From NCBI GenBank assembly GCA_016165875.1, contig JABBOT010000039.1, forward strand, positions 2,723,292 through 2,787,291: a stretch of DNA of 64,000 bases, read 5' to 3'. Under the pieces are notes generated by a model. That model was given only the letters and a program-made list of their open reading frames with translations. It was not told where the DNA came from and did not search any database. A program made the translations under genes and the position numbers. Positions 51,581-62,017 of this stretch are shown here, piece after piece; within the stretch, counting starts at the first letter, position 1; the number at the start of each line of letters is the position of its first letter. The stretch comes from Acanthopleura granulata (Eukaryota > Mollusca > Polyplacophora > Chitonida > Chitonidae).

Positions 51581-51937
51581 ATGGATTCACTCACGGAGAT
51601 GATTATTCGATTACGAGACTGCCCCAGCATCGTAGTACGTACAGGGGACCCTGAAACGGATAGACTACCGTTATGGCGATTCCTCCTGAAGAAACGACTG
51701 GAATACTTTTACAAGGAGTATGAAACAGCCTATTTAAAATACATGGAAGCCTTGGATCGAGAAGTTATGGTGGGCCCAGGACCAGAGTTTGCAAGACTCC
51801 TCCACTTACACGCAGCAGAGGTGAATGAACTGGAGCACATCATGGAACGGAATCGTGTGAGACTTTTACGTGCGGAGGTGGAATATAGACATTTGGGAGA
51901 ACCGCCCAACAACGATAACAACAACAACAACAACTAA
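51581..51937 (+). CDS. Right cassette protein 2, helical hairpin with Asn tail, 118 aa
   Basis: The ATG at 51581 is about 90 nt after a TATATAG box (51487-51493). Residues 28-60 form a YFYKEYETAYLKYMEAL helix and 70-108 a second helix (HAAEVNELEHIMERNRVRLLRAEVEY). The C terminus is an (AAC)n-encoded Asn run. Same helix-loop-helix scheme as the other cassettes. No known family is recognised. Confidence 0.7.
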   Translation: MDSLTEMIIRLRDCPSIVVRTGDPETDRLPLWRFLLKKRLEYFYKEYETAYLKYMEALDREVMVGPGPEFARLLHLHAAEVNELEHIMERNRVRLLRAEVEYRHLGEPPNNDNNNNNN

Positions 51938-52054
51938 GTTTCATAATCAGACGTATCTGCGACCAGATCCATCTTCCAGATACGGCTTCTCTCCATTACG
52001 GACTCTCGTTATAATCACGGCTTCTCTTCATCACGGACTCTCCCTATATCCAAA

Positions 52055-52070
52055 GGCTCTTTTCAGAGCC
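52055..52070 (+). terminator. Consensus histone mRNA 3' stem-loop, right cassette 2
   Basis: GGCTCTTTTCAGAGCC is identical to the metazoan replication-dependent histone stem-loop, preceded by CCAAA and followed by ACCCA and, 10 nt on, GTCGAAAGGAC, a U7-type downstream element. It lies 118 nt after the stop codon. Confidence 0.9.
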
Positions 52071-52370
52071 ACCCACCCTGTCGAAAGGACTTTTTCCAAA
52101 ATATGAGCACTATGGTTTTCGCATGTTTTCTTGCATGATTTTTTTTTTTTTTGCATGTTTTGGCTATTTTTTGGCTATTTTTTGGTTATTTTATTTATCT
52201 ATTAGTTATTTTTTTCATTTCATTTTCATTTCATTTTATGTGCGACGACCAACTCCACCTACCAGAAAAACCTACCCGGACGGGGCGGCAGCTATATGGG
52301 AGGGACACTAAACTCTGGCCAATACGTGAACATTATAATTATAACTGTTCATGTATTTGGACTAGAGTAT

Positions 52371-52660
52371 AGTGTTCCATCTCCTCAACACCACCTACCT
52401 GGAAAATCTACGCCAATGGATCAATGGGGATATGCCTGCTACACTTTACAGAGGCTATGATCGTTCACATTATTTTAACTGTTTCGGTCATAGCAACTGT
52501 AGATTGTGCCACGCCCTCAACACCGACGGATATATGGCTGGTACACTTTACAGGGCCTATGTACGTTCACATTATTTTAATTGTGATGTTCATAGGAGCT
52601 GTAGATTGTGCCACGCCCTCAACACCGACTACCCCTGAAAACCCTACACCGATGGATAAA
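52371..52660 (+). repeat. 102-nt in-frame tandem duplication
   Basis: Two full units (each ending ctgtagattgtgccacgccc) with period 102 nt, plus a partial unit on each side. Two frames stay open through it: one Cys/His-rich (SHYFNC...CRLCHALNTD), one hydrophobic then Thr/Pro-rich (VHIILxV...DCATPSTPT). Neither has a clear start context. Coding status undecided. Confidence 0.6.
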
Positions 52661-52911
52661 TGCTTGTTTTGTTTGGTTTTTTTTTTTCATGTACTCTCTG
52701 TTATGTATTGTGGTTTCTTTGTTATTTATATGTCTGTCTGTGATTTGTCGTGACATCACACACCGTGATGTCACATAATCAAACAAAGATTAGCCCCTAA
52801 CATTCACTCCCCCTTAACTTATCATATATATATATAAATATAAATACGACACACTATGCTCTGAAAATGTATACTCACAACAGTATAATATATATATATA
52901 TGTGTACTCAC

Positions 52912-53118
52912 CAGTCTTTCTCCACTCATATCACTTTTCTCTCCATGTCCAGTTCGATGATAATGCCGTTTCAGGTTTGACATACGGGTAAACCGCTGAG
53001 CACAATCCTTACAACTATACGTACAGCTCCCCGATCCATGAACTTCCTGCTTGTGACGATTTAGCGTAAAACGTGCCTTAAAAACACGCGAACACAAATC
53101 ACAGGTAAATCCCATCAT
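52912..53118 (-). CDS. C2H2 zinc-finger protein, first exon
   Basis: ATG at 53118 (or 53115), downstream of TATAAAAA (53197-53204). Two classical fingers, CDLCSRVFKARFTLNRHKQEVH and CKDCAQRFTRMSNLKRHYHRTGH (residues 6-28 and 35-58), span nearly the whole exon. After GERL the frame meets CTG|GTGAGTACAC, a strong donor, and the following TA-rich translation is implausible, so a downstream exon probably exists. The promoter contains the inverted copy of the PC4-gene module, suggesting common control. Likely a DNA-binding regulator. Confidence 0.75.
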
Positions 53119-53277
53119 TTAACAATCTCCACCACTCATCCACGCCTACGTGCTTATACACTGCCAAACACAGTGAAAAATGACAACCACCCCCACTTTT
53201 TATACCTTTTAATAAACCTATGACGTCATAAAGGTAATCCTGATCACGCCCACACCACCCCTCCGTTGTAATTTTTT

Positions 53278-53397
53278 GGTATGACGCAAAAAAAACTTGT
53301 GGAAATTCCTCGTTGTACCACCTAAGTGCAATAGCACCGGGTAGGTGCAAATTTGACATAATGACAAAAACAACTGTCACAAAATGGGGATTCCCCA
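53278..53397 (-). promoter_or_regulatory. Promoter module, right copy of internal inverted repeat
   Basis: Near-identical reverse complement of 34978-35093, including ggggattcccca and the aagtgcaatagcaccgggta block. Here it drives the zinc-finger gene and abuts the right TIR. Confidence 0.75.
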
Positions 53398-53656
53398 TAG
53401 GAAAAAAAAAACACACTCTACCTTATCAAAACATATTACGTAACAACTGATGACGCAAACATATTACGTAACAACCGAACTCTACCTTATCAAAACATAT
53501 TACGTAACAACCGATGACGCAATAACTCCCACATGTGATGCAGCAACTGGGTCACAAGATATGACGTCATATGACGTCATCACCATACCTCCATACCTCC
53601 ATACCTCCCAGGTTAAAAGATACAAATGAGACCTGTAAGTCACATAGTGTACTACT
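53397..53656 (-). repeat. Right terminal inverted repeat, copy 3
   Basis: Mirror of 33229-33487. Ends ...CATAGTGTACTACT. The ccatacctcc unit is present three times here but arranged differently at the left (tatgggggtaaggaggtat), a small length difference. Confidence 0.93.
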
Positions 53657-53705
53657 CCTGGGTCACTACTCTGCGCTAGCACGCTAATCAACTGAGCCAC
53701 GAGCC
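53657..53705 (+). repeat. SINE 3' fragment at the Polinton right border
   Basis: cctgggtcactactctgcgc then gctaatcaactgagccacg matches the end of the common SINE-like unit. It is unrelated to the LINE found at the left border. Confidence 0.6.
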
Positions 53706-53852
53706 ACGTATCTGTCTCCGTGACATTCTTGGGTAAAAAATCGAAGACACTGGGTGAATATGGTCCAATCCTAAACGAGACAATATGGCGGATTTTAGTT
53801 GGACGAAGGTACTTAGTGTGTGTAGTTTAAAGATTAGCAAAATATGGAGTGA

Positions 53853-54190
53853 GTGAGTGAGTGCTTGGGGTTTAACGTCGAACTTAACAATTTTTCAGTC
53901 ATTTGACGACAAGGAATCCCTCCAGTGTGTGCATATATAGTGTGTCTTCTTGTGACAGGGCGATTCCATTGTAACGTTATGCCGAAGACAACAGACATGA
54001 CCCAGTCACATTATAGTGACACCGTGCCCACCAGTCATGTTTCTTTGCTGCAACCTCTCAGTGTTGAGCGCCAAGCGAGGCAGCAACAAATACGATTTTT
54101 AAAGTCTTTGGAGTGACCCGACCCGGTCTTGAACCCGGATCTCCGGACCTCGAGGCGGACGCCTCCTATAGTGTAGACCGCCAGAGTCTA
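53853..54190 (-). mobile_element. tRNA-derived SINE
   Basis: On the minus strand: a tRNA-like head with CGGGTTCAAGACC B box near 54125-54140, a core shared with 27970-28290 (acccagtcacattatagtga), and a tail ending in cactcactcactc repeats. Possible intact element; flanking duplication not resolved. Confidence 0.75.
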
Positions 54191-54229
54191 CCATTACAGA
54201 CAAATGTATATCACTGCCAGCATATTTCA

Positions 54230-54730
54230 GTTTATTGCTGTTAAGCTTGTTGATGTGGAATTTCTATGCACGGAAACTACAGGAGAAGATAAAATCAGTT
54301 CTCTTGGACATTGTCAGTAAAGTTGGAATTTTTCTGTACAAAAACGATAGAAAAAGTTAAAAACAATTCTGGCGGACATCGCCAGTAGGCCTACATGTGG
54401 ATTTTTTCGGTACAGAAAACTACAGAAAAGATAAAAACAATTCTGCTGAACATCGTCAGTATATGTGTAATTTCTTTGAACAGACAATACAGAAAAAAAA
54501 ACAATTCTGTCGGACAGTCTCACGATATGTGTAATTTCTTTGTACAGAAACTACAGGAAAAGATAAAAACAATTCTGTTGGACATCGTCAGTATATGTGT
54601 AATTTCTTTGAACAGACAATACAGAAAAAGTTAAAAGCAATTCTGCCGGATATCATCAGTATATGTGTAATTTCTTTGTATAGAAACTACAAGAAAAGAT
54701 AGTAACAATTCTGTTTAACATTGTGCTGCC
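54230..54730. repeat. Minisatellite, about 70-110-bp units
   Basis: Five to six diverged units of acagaaactacaggaaaaga, taaaaacaattctg and gacatcgtcagtatatgtg. Two more units lie at 55455-55575, beyond about 0.7 kb of unmarked DNA. Confidence 0.8.
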
Positions 54731-55663
54731 GAATTATGAATATCCATGATTTATGACACCTCTCCACCGAAGGACAGTTGTGATGTTCCAGTTTCTGTAG
54801 CCGATCACGAGAGATTTCTGTTCTCATCGATCCCTGGGCTAACCACAGTGTAGGTCACTGGTACAAATCATGAAAAACATTTCCCCAGTGAATAACTAAA
54901 CTGTATTTTGAAGCCTTTATTGACCCATTATGACTCTAAGTTTATTGACAGTTATCCTTTTGCGTTGAAAACAATAACAACACGTGTTGAACATTCCACA
55001 CGGACATTGACCTAGGAGCTTTTCTTCCAACAGGCCTTATATACCATTTCTCAGCCATGAAACCATATACGCAATCTTCTCCCTAAGTTTTATTGCGAGC
55101 AATATGTTTGTCTTTAAGGTAATTTAATTAGCAAATCATATTAGATGGTTGTTAAACAGAAATGCACCTCAAAAATCTGATTCCAGGGAAACAACTCGAC
55201 AAGTAACTTTCAAAGAGGTTTGAAAGCCTATGTAGCCTCCCTTGGCCTGTTTGGTTTTTGTATCTTTCTTAAAGATTCTTCGTGTATATGTCATTGATTT
55301 GTATGTCACTTTTCCCTTTTTTCAGCCTTTGCCGCAAGTAAGCCAGTAGTAAAGGCAATCACAAGGTCACCTCAGGGTTGTTACTGAATCCTTGAAACTG
55401 CGTTACGGTTAGCTGGCTGTAATCTGTGTCGCAAAACACGCGAAATAGCAGAGACATCGTCAGTACATGTGCAATTTCTTTTACAGAAACTACAGGAAAA
55501 AATACAAGCATTTCTGCCGGGCATTGTCAGTATATGTGGAATTTCTTTACAGAAAAACATACAAACTATTGTGTTCGAAGAATTCTTGGAACTATCAACG
55601 CGCCGCCTACAATTATTGGATATTTGTCTAAAGTAGTGCTCAATAGTGTACAGGTTTAACCAC

Positions 55664-56301
55664 TCAGCCAGAATTGGGCAGCGAGGCGTTGTCCAGCATG
55701 TCACGAAGAACCCGAGGCAGGTTCAGGGAGTCACCGGTTATCAGACGCACAGACGCGGATTTTAAGAGCCCACATCGAAAATACGGCACCAAAGGTTCAT
55801 CGACATTGACTCCACTGATCAAGAAAATGAACTGATTGTGATCGGGATCCAGGACCGCCAGTGACCGGTCTTCGCAGTTAAGGTACAGACCGAGGTGATG
55901 AGGTCCAATGTGAGGTTTCCACTGTTGATAGACAGGCTTGACGTCACCACCACAGTAACTGTCGTACCTGACCGTATCATCGCAGAGCTGCATCGTAATG
56001 TACCAGGTATCTCTACCAGGGTTCTTCTTCCGTCCTTTCCTGTTCTTCTTCCGCCCTTTCCTGCATTTACTCACCCCTTGTTTCTCCTGCACAACACCTA
56101 CAATACAGTAAGAGTAGGTGTCTGGTGATGGCGTCTGCAGACAGATCTCCTCCTCCCAGTAGTATCGGCCAGTTTGGAAACGACCGTCCGTCAGAGCTGT
56201 GCACCAACCATCAGCGGGCAAGTCCCCGTAAGTTGTTAGGGTGCTACCGCCTGTGATCCTCAGCACGTCGGTGTCTGTCGTTGTGAAACGAAGCTTCGGC
56301 T
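55664..56301 (-). CDS. TRIM gene, last coding exon with B30.2/SPRY domain
   Basis: Minus-strand exon after the acceptor gcatatttcag, beginning at 56301 with two bases of a split codon and ending at a TAG at 55664. It encodes about 210 residues with a PRY-like start (VLRITGGSTLTTYGD), GRYYWEEEI, a Lys/Arg insertion (KCRKGRKKNRKGRKKN), LGLYLNCEDRSLAVLD and a VPYFRCGLL end. B30.2 domains recognise protein or viral ligands in TRIM proteins. The small linking exons between this and the 231-bp exon were not located. Confidence 0.82.
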
Positions 56302-56533
56302 CTGAAATATGCCAGTATTTATTTATTTGACTGGTGTTTTACGGCGTCACACCAGTATCAGGCAAAAACATGAGCCGCGGATCCGTAACATACCAGTTAC
56401 AAATATAAATAGGCATAACAGCAGTTCAGCCCCGGTCTGTAACAAACCAGTAACCAATATAAAGATAAGTCCCTGATCTGTAACAAAGAAAAAGTTGAGT
56501 TTCAGATCTGTAACAAACTGGTAACAAACATAA

Positions 56534-57229
56534 AGCTACGTTCACACTAGGCACAGAAAACGATCCCGGGGCTGTAATGAATTCCGTTCCGATTTCTTGG
56601 CAAATGGGTATAGTAGTAAAAGGTAGAACGGTTGACATACACCGGAACTGAATACGTGTCAGGCCACGGATTCGGACAGATGGCTTGCGGACCCATTTCT
56701 TGACGGATTTTCATTACTGACCTATCAGCATCGTTCAACATTTAAACATGGCGACAAGTTCAGATAGCACTGAATTGATGATTCATGAAGTGGAAAGGAA
56801 TAACTTTTTGTTTGATCTTACAGACTGCAATTACAAAGATGTAAGAAAAAAGATGGATGTTTGAAATGAGATCGCCTAGCGAGTCGGACACGACAACGGT
56901 AAATCGTTTACATATATTGCGTTTTAGGGGTTGAGCTACTTTCATCGAAACCTGGCCACTGTATAACCTAGTCAGTGTGCTAATTCAGGTCAACACCAAA
57001 ACAAAAACAACGCGCGATGTAATTTCTTCCTAAAGTTTCCAATTACATGTTGATTACTAATGGTATTCTCTCATGATTCGTTGCTAAATTAAAAATCGAT
57101 CAATTTATTCACGAAATAAATTTACTTCGGAAACCGACCCCGTCCTCTTAATTTCCGGTGTGTGAAGTTATCGCTCACGCATTCGGTACCGGGCCCGGGC
57201 CGATTTTCGTGTATAGTGTTGAACGTAGC
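56534..57229 (+). mobile_element. Small Harbinger-like DNA transposon with dead MADF gene
   Basis: Imperfect inverted ends (agctacgttcacactaggca against the reverse of ttgaacgtagct) with TAA on both sides (56531-56533 and 57230-57232), the 3-bp target choice of PIF/Harbinger. Inside, the frame from 56748 reads MIHEVERNNFLFD...YKDVRKKMDV, a MADF domain, with in-frame stops where conserved Trp and a Lys should be. Non-autonomous remnant, in a TRIM intron. Confidence 0.7.
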
Positions 57230-57230
57230 T

Positions 57231-58567
57231 AATGGCGAGCTCTAGAACTGTAACATACCGACAACAGATATGGAGATGAGTCCCTGATCTGTAGCATATA
57301 TGTACCGGTAACATGCAAAGCGCCACAAGCATCAGAACACATACACGGATTGTAACATATAATTATCAGAAGTAAAGAGAACAACATATATGTGGAACAT
57401 TCCGGGCTTAATCAGTGGAACTAATGAAGTTTGCACATCGTAAAAAACGTCACCACAGATTTTTGAAAACTACGTACGTAATAAGTAAAAATAGGCAATT
57501 TTTAAATTTTAAAAATTCCCCAACATTGGGAAAATCTTTGCTTGTACCAGTGGACTAACTTACTCTGAATTGTGACCTATAAATACACTTATCCTGCCCC
57601 ATCTTCACCTCGCACACCTATGTCTGAAAGCGCGACAAACCGTGTTTATAAGAGAACGCCTATTGACATCAGAAAAACCCCATACTACGGGAAAAGCAGA
57701 TGTCTTTTTCCCACCAGTGTAGGAATTAGTAATATACAGTTTGGGCAACATACTTGCGCACGTAAGGTTTTCCTTTACAGTCAGAAGCCTGGGAACAACA
57801 AGACTGCCCTTTACGGACCTCTCCAACTTCTGTTTAATTTCTCCATGTTGCATTAAACAACTTCTGCTCTGTGCTAATTGCTCATCAATTCTACATCAAA
57901 TACAAAGAATTAGAATCGTCAGTCATTTGTTCATATTTATTTAAGCTTTCTGTTAAATTACACGAAAATATCTCTTGAAATTCCGACATACCTTCACTTC
58001 GTCTTTTACGTTACGATCAGAAACAGAGCTCTCACTTTCGCACCAAAAAAACGAATTTATATATGATTAAGGCACCACAGAAGAAAATTTGTTCGTGAAT
58101 GAAGACAACTCTGTCAGTTTTTACATACCTTTTGCTCAGCTCTCTGGGATGCTGTGGAATAATAATTCAACAGAAACATAATTATTTTGCAGCAGTGCCA
58201 ATAGGCAATAAAGCCAAGTATTAGGGGTGGTTGTCACGAAAAAAGCAATTAACAAGAACACATGAAAACACGAAATGGATCGAAAAAATGTGTGATATAT
58301 TAAGTCACAGAGATACTGTCGTGGTGGCATAAACACTTCAGACCTCAGTAATTAAATTTTGAACCTTGTCTGGGCAAGAGTACACTGAATCATGGAACCA
58401 CATCATGGGCAACATGGATTTGTGAACATCAAGCATAATAATTTGGAAAATTCAAGTACATTTCTTGAACTTTATTCTCTTTTTATTATAAAAGCAGAAA
58501 CCTTTCTAAGTTGCAACACTCGCGTCAAACTAACAACTGTTGCAGAAAACTAAAACATTTACATTAC
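57231..58567. other. TRIM intron, no feature seen
   Basis: Apart from a short (gatctgtaacata)-type minisatellite near 57240-57320, which continues the one at 56370-56530 across the transposon, nothing is recognised. Confidence 0.5.
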
Positions 58568-58798
58568 CTGTAAAATCTCCAGTCCCCCCGACGAAAGTAC
58601 AATCTCATACGAGGTCATGTTTTCTTCCGCTTCTTCTAAGTTTGCCTCAAGATCTTTCACGTTACCAGCACATTTCTTCCTCCACTTTGCGTGTCGTTTT
58701 CTAACAGCTTGGAGGGAATCTTTTTTCCATTTGTCCAACACCCTTAGCGCTGAGGTGTAAGCATTTTCAATATCCCTTGTGTGAAGGTCTTGATTCCG
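58568..58798 (-). CDS. TRIM gene, 231-bp coiled-coil exon
   Basis: Acceptor ttttaatag at 58799-58800 and donor CAG|GTAATG after 58568 give exactly 231 bp, the canonical length of the second coiled-coil exon in TRIM genes. It encodes a charged helix (LDKWKKDSLQAVRKRHAKWRK; DLEANLEEAEENMTSYE). Confidence 0.85.
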
Positions 58799-59869
58799 CT
58801 ATTAAAAGGAATAAATTTTTACTTCCCTCACTTCCATTGGATAAAAAGTTTAGTGAGACCAAGGCTTTGACCAACCCACTAACTGCTTCCAGTGTCGCTC
58901 TGTGTGGTAATTTTCAACCTATCCCATATGTCCATCATAGGCACATATAATTGATATGTTTTTAGGCCGGCTTGACGCAGAAGTCAAATGATTAATTAAG
59001 GAAAGAAGCAAATAACAGTATTTCCTTCATTGTGCATAAAAGTTTTGGCTATGACCAAGTGAATCTGGCTAAATGTAACGGAACTCTGGTGAAACTCATG
59101 GCAAAGAAACTTCGTGAATGATGGACTGACGATGTTTCGAAGGATGCGAGTCAGTTTTACCCACGCTCCCCTTCCCAGCCATTCAGCAGCGCAATACCAT
59201 GTGTACAACACCGATTTGTGATAAAAAAAACAAAGAACTTGCATATGAAGAAGAAAGAATTTGGCTATATTATATTAGCTGCTAGAAGATGTAAACTGAT
59301 GTCAAGACTGATTTACCCATCATGATGGCAGAAAAGACTGGCGGGGATCGATTCCTTCGCTATTTCGCTATTTTACATCAACACCGAATTTATGATGGTT
59401 TGGACAATGCTCTGCTGCTGTTGAGAGGTAGGAACATTTCGAACAGCTATGGAAGCCTTAGCGACGTGACTCCAAGTCAGACATATTAATTTATTTATTT
59501 ATTTGATTTGTGTCTTGCGCCAGCAATATGGTGGGAGGAAAACGGGTACAGCCCGGGGGAAACCCAAGACCAGCGGCAGGTTGCTGGCAGACCTTCCCAT
59601 GTAAAACCGAAGAGGGACATATGAAATAGGAGCATATTGCATAGGACTATAACACAGCTAGTGCATAATTACGGATAAAAACATCTGTGCGATGTTTCAC
59701 AAAATTGGGCCATAATGTCCAAATCACACGTTAATCATATAAAGTCGTCAATCCATATGTATAATTCAAGGTTTATATTTCTACAGAAGAAAAAAAACAG
59801 AGGTAAAGAATATTACTCGCAATGACTGAAGCCTGAGTAAATGGACCATGCTTTGAGAAAATCACCAAC
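58799..59869. other. TRIM intron with SINE fragment
   Basis: Contains a SINE-like fragment at 59487-59612 (tttatttatttgatttgtg; gtgggaggaaaacgg) and otherwise no feature. Confidence 0.55.
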
Positions 59870-59965
59870 CTTGACATCATTCTGCAGCTCTCCATATGCT
59901 GTCAGAGCATCTTTCATTTCTGATATGAAAATTTTCAGATTTTCAGTTTTCTCCACAAATGGAGC
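59870..59965 (-). CDS. TRIM gene, 96-bp coiled-coil exon
   Basis: Acceptor gatcttgcag and donor AAG|GTTGGT delimit 96 bp, the canonical first coiled-coil exon length of TRIM genes, in phase 0 on both sides. Encodes a helical segment (VEKTENLKIFISEMKDALTA). Confidence 0.85.
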
Positions 59966-60109
59966 CTGCAAGATAACAAATTCACATCATATGCAAATGC
60001 GTGTAATGTAAGGAACATTTTTGAGAAATATTTGAACTTTAGGTGTCTTCTTTTTGCTCTCATATGCAATGGGCGTTTAAGTATTATGAAACACAAGTAA
60101 ATGACATTT

Positions 60110-61015
60110 TGTAAATGTATGCTCCGGCCATGGTAGATGACACTTTGTACATGTATGTACAAGTCAAAGTAGAGGGCACTTTGTACATGTATGTATCGGT
60201 CTAGGCAGAAGATATTTGGCACATGTGTGTATCGGTCTAGGCAGAAGATATTTGGTACATGTGTGTATCGGTCAAGGTAGAAGACACTTTGTACATGTAC
60301 GCATCGATAAGGGTCGAAAACATTTTGTACGTGTACGTGTATGTATCGGTCAGCGTAGCGGACACTTTGTGCGAGTATGTACCGGTCAAGGTAGAGGGCA
60401 CTTTATACATGTATGTATCGATCTAGATAGAAGACACTTTGTACATGTGTGTGTAGGACAAGGTAGAAGTCACTTTGTGCATGTGTGGACCAGTCAAGGT
60501 AAAGGTCACTTTGTACATGTGTGTAATCGTCAAGGTGGAAGATGCTTTGTACGTGTATGTATCGATCAAGGTAGAAGACACTTTGTACATGTGTGTACCG
60601 GCCAAGATAAAAGACACTTTGCATATGAGCGTATCCGTCAAAGAAGACACTTTGTACATGTATCTACCGACCAAGGAAGAAAACACCTAGAAGATGTATG
60701 TGTGGGTCATGGTAGAAGAACTTTGTACATGTATGTACCGGCCAAGGTAGAAGACACTTTGTATGTGTATATACCGGCCAAGGTAGTAGACACTTTGTGT
60801 ATGTGTGCATGGGAGAACCTGTACATGTATAAATGTATGGGTGAGATTATAAGACACTTTGTACATGTCTGTATCGGTCAGGGTAGAAGACACTTTGTAT
60901 GTGTATTTATCGGCCAAGGTAGTAGGCACTTTGTGTATGTGTGCATCGGTGAACCTGTACATGTATGAACGTATAGGTGAGATTATAAGACACTTTGTAC
61001 ATGTATATAATGGTC
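60110..61015. repeat. Minisatellite of about 50-60-bp units in TRIM intron 1
   Basis: Some fifteen units of gacactttgtacatgtatgt and atcggtcaaggtagaa with variant spacing. It creates long spurious frames on both strands. Confidence 0.9.
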
Positions 61016-61339
61016 ATCACTATGTCAATGATGTGCATCACTCGTTTTGCTTCTCCACATAAATTTGTACGAATTGGGGTCTTTGGCAATCTCGGTTTTA
61101 ATCTCTGTACATTTGTTTGGACATTGCTTCATCGATCCATATTTTGTCGACCTTTAATTGCATTATCGAGCAAATACACTTTATTTCTCAATAGCTTTTC
61201 ATTACGTCTTGTCAGATATTATCGACGTTTTGCAGAGAAACGCCAAACTTGACAATTTCAAAGTAAGTGGGGGCCTGCACATGTAACAGATGAACATCGA
61301 TTGTCATCGATTTAAATTATGCAGGAAAACTAATCTTAC

Positions 61340-62017
61340 CTTGTTTTTTTCCACAGCTGTCTTTACGCCGAGGCTATTGTGTTTAGGATGTTCTTCCAGA
61401 CAATCCGGACAGACCACAGCCTTACACGTCACACAGTAAATGCATAACGGCTGACAGTGTTTATCACACTCACGCTTGGGATCGGACCGAATAGCTGGGT
61501 CTGGCATTTGGGAAGATTCTCCTTCTCTGTGGGTTAAGTGTCCACCTACAGACATCATGATGTGTTGCTTGTATGGCCCTCTCATCGGGTGCAATGATAG
61601 ACACTCTTGACAAAAAAACACGTCACATGTGGAACAAAACTTCGTCGCCGCTGCCTTGTCTTCACACATTGAGCACATAGGCGTGACCGTCTTGGATTGG
61701 TCATGTGACAAGACTTTTGCCTTCGAATCTGCCGTTTCTGCGTCGACAGACCACACCCTCACATCCTCAAATGTTACGACGGTAGGTGATCGACACATGG
61801 GACACTTGATCTTCCGTCGATGGGGCGCACTGATGTCCTCGCTGGATTCGGAAAGGCCAACAAAGCATCTTAAACATTCCCGGCAAAAATTGTGTTTGCA
61901 AGGTAGAAAGATCGGATCCCGGAAAATGTCCTTACAGATGGAACAATAAAACTCTTTCGTGGATCCGGCGTTTGAAACAAAAAGTTCTGGAAAACCTTTG
62001 AAATCCATGGTCAACAT
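61340..62017 (-). CDS. TRIM gene, first coding exon: RING and two B-boxes
   Basis: ATG at 62017 (or 62008); donor AACAAG|GTAAGA after 61340; 226 codons, phase 0. RING at residues 24-75 (CSICKDIF ... CKHNFCRECL ... CPMC), a B-box 1-type C/H cluster at about 113-150 (CSMCEDKAAATKFCSTCDVFFCQECL), and B-box 2 at about 183-220 (CDKHCQPLCIYCVTCKAVVCPDC...H). RING domains confer ubiquitin ligase activity. With the two coiled-coil exons and B30.2 exon it makes a class IV TRIM-type protein. Exact family member not assigned. Confidence 0.88.

Larger units (their letters stand above)
33229..53656 (+). mobile_element. Polinton/Maverick copy 3, structurally complete, 20.4 kb
   Basis: Bounded by about 260-bp inverted repeats beginning AGTAGTACA. 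It encodes integrase, packaging ATPase, penton-like and double-jelly-roll capsid proteins, adenain-type protease and protein-primed polB, the diagnostic Polinton/adintovirus set, with accessory genes at both ends. No target-site duplication is seen: the left flank (tacgtc) is LINE B and the right flank (cctggg) is a SINE. The integrase, ATPase, capsid and protease frames are open, so it could be young or still functional. Confidence 0.95.

Noticed and set aside
54114..54190. Second genuine tRNA gene
   Set aside because: Same SINE family head; continuous with a SINE core and tail.
57572..57856. 94-residue frame in the TRIM intron
   Set aside because: No similarity, promoter or splice context; opposite strand equally open.
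60216..60968. A 250-residue open frame of VHVCIGQGRRHF-type repeats
   Set aside because: It is a minisatellite translation: other frames and the opposite strand are equally open and equally repetitive, and it lies in a TRIM intron.
60110..61015. CRISPR-like regular repeats
   Set aside because: Units are tandem with no unique spacers of constant length, and the setting is eukaryotic.
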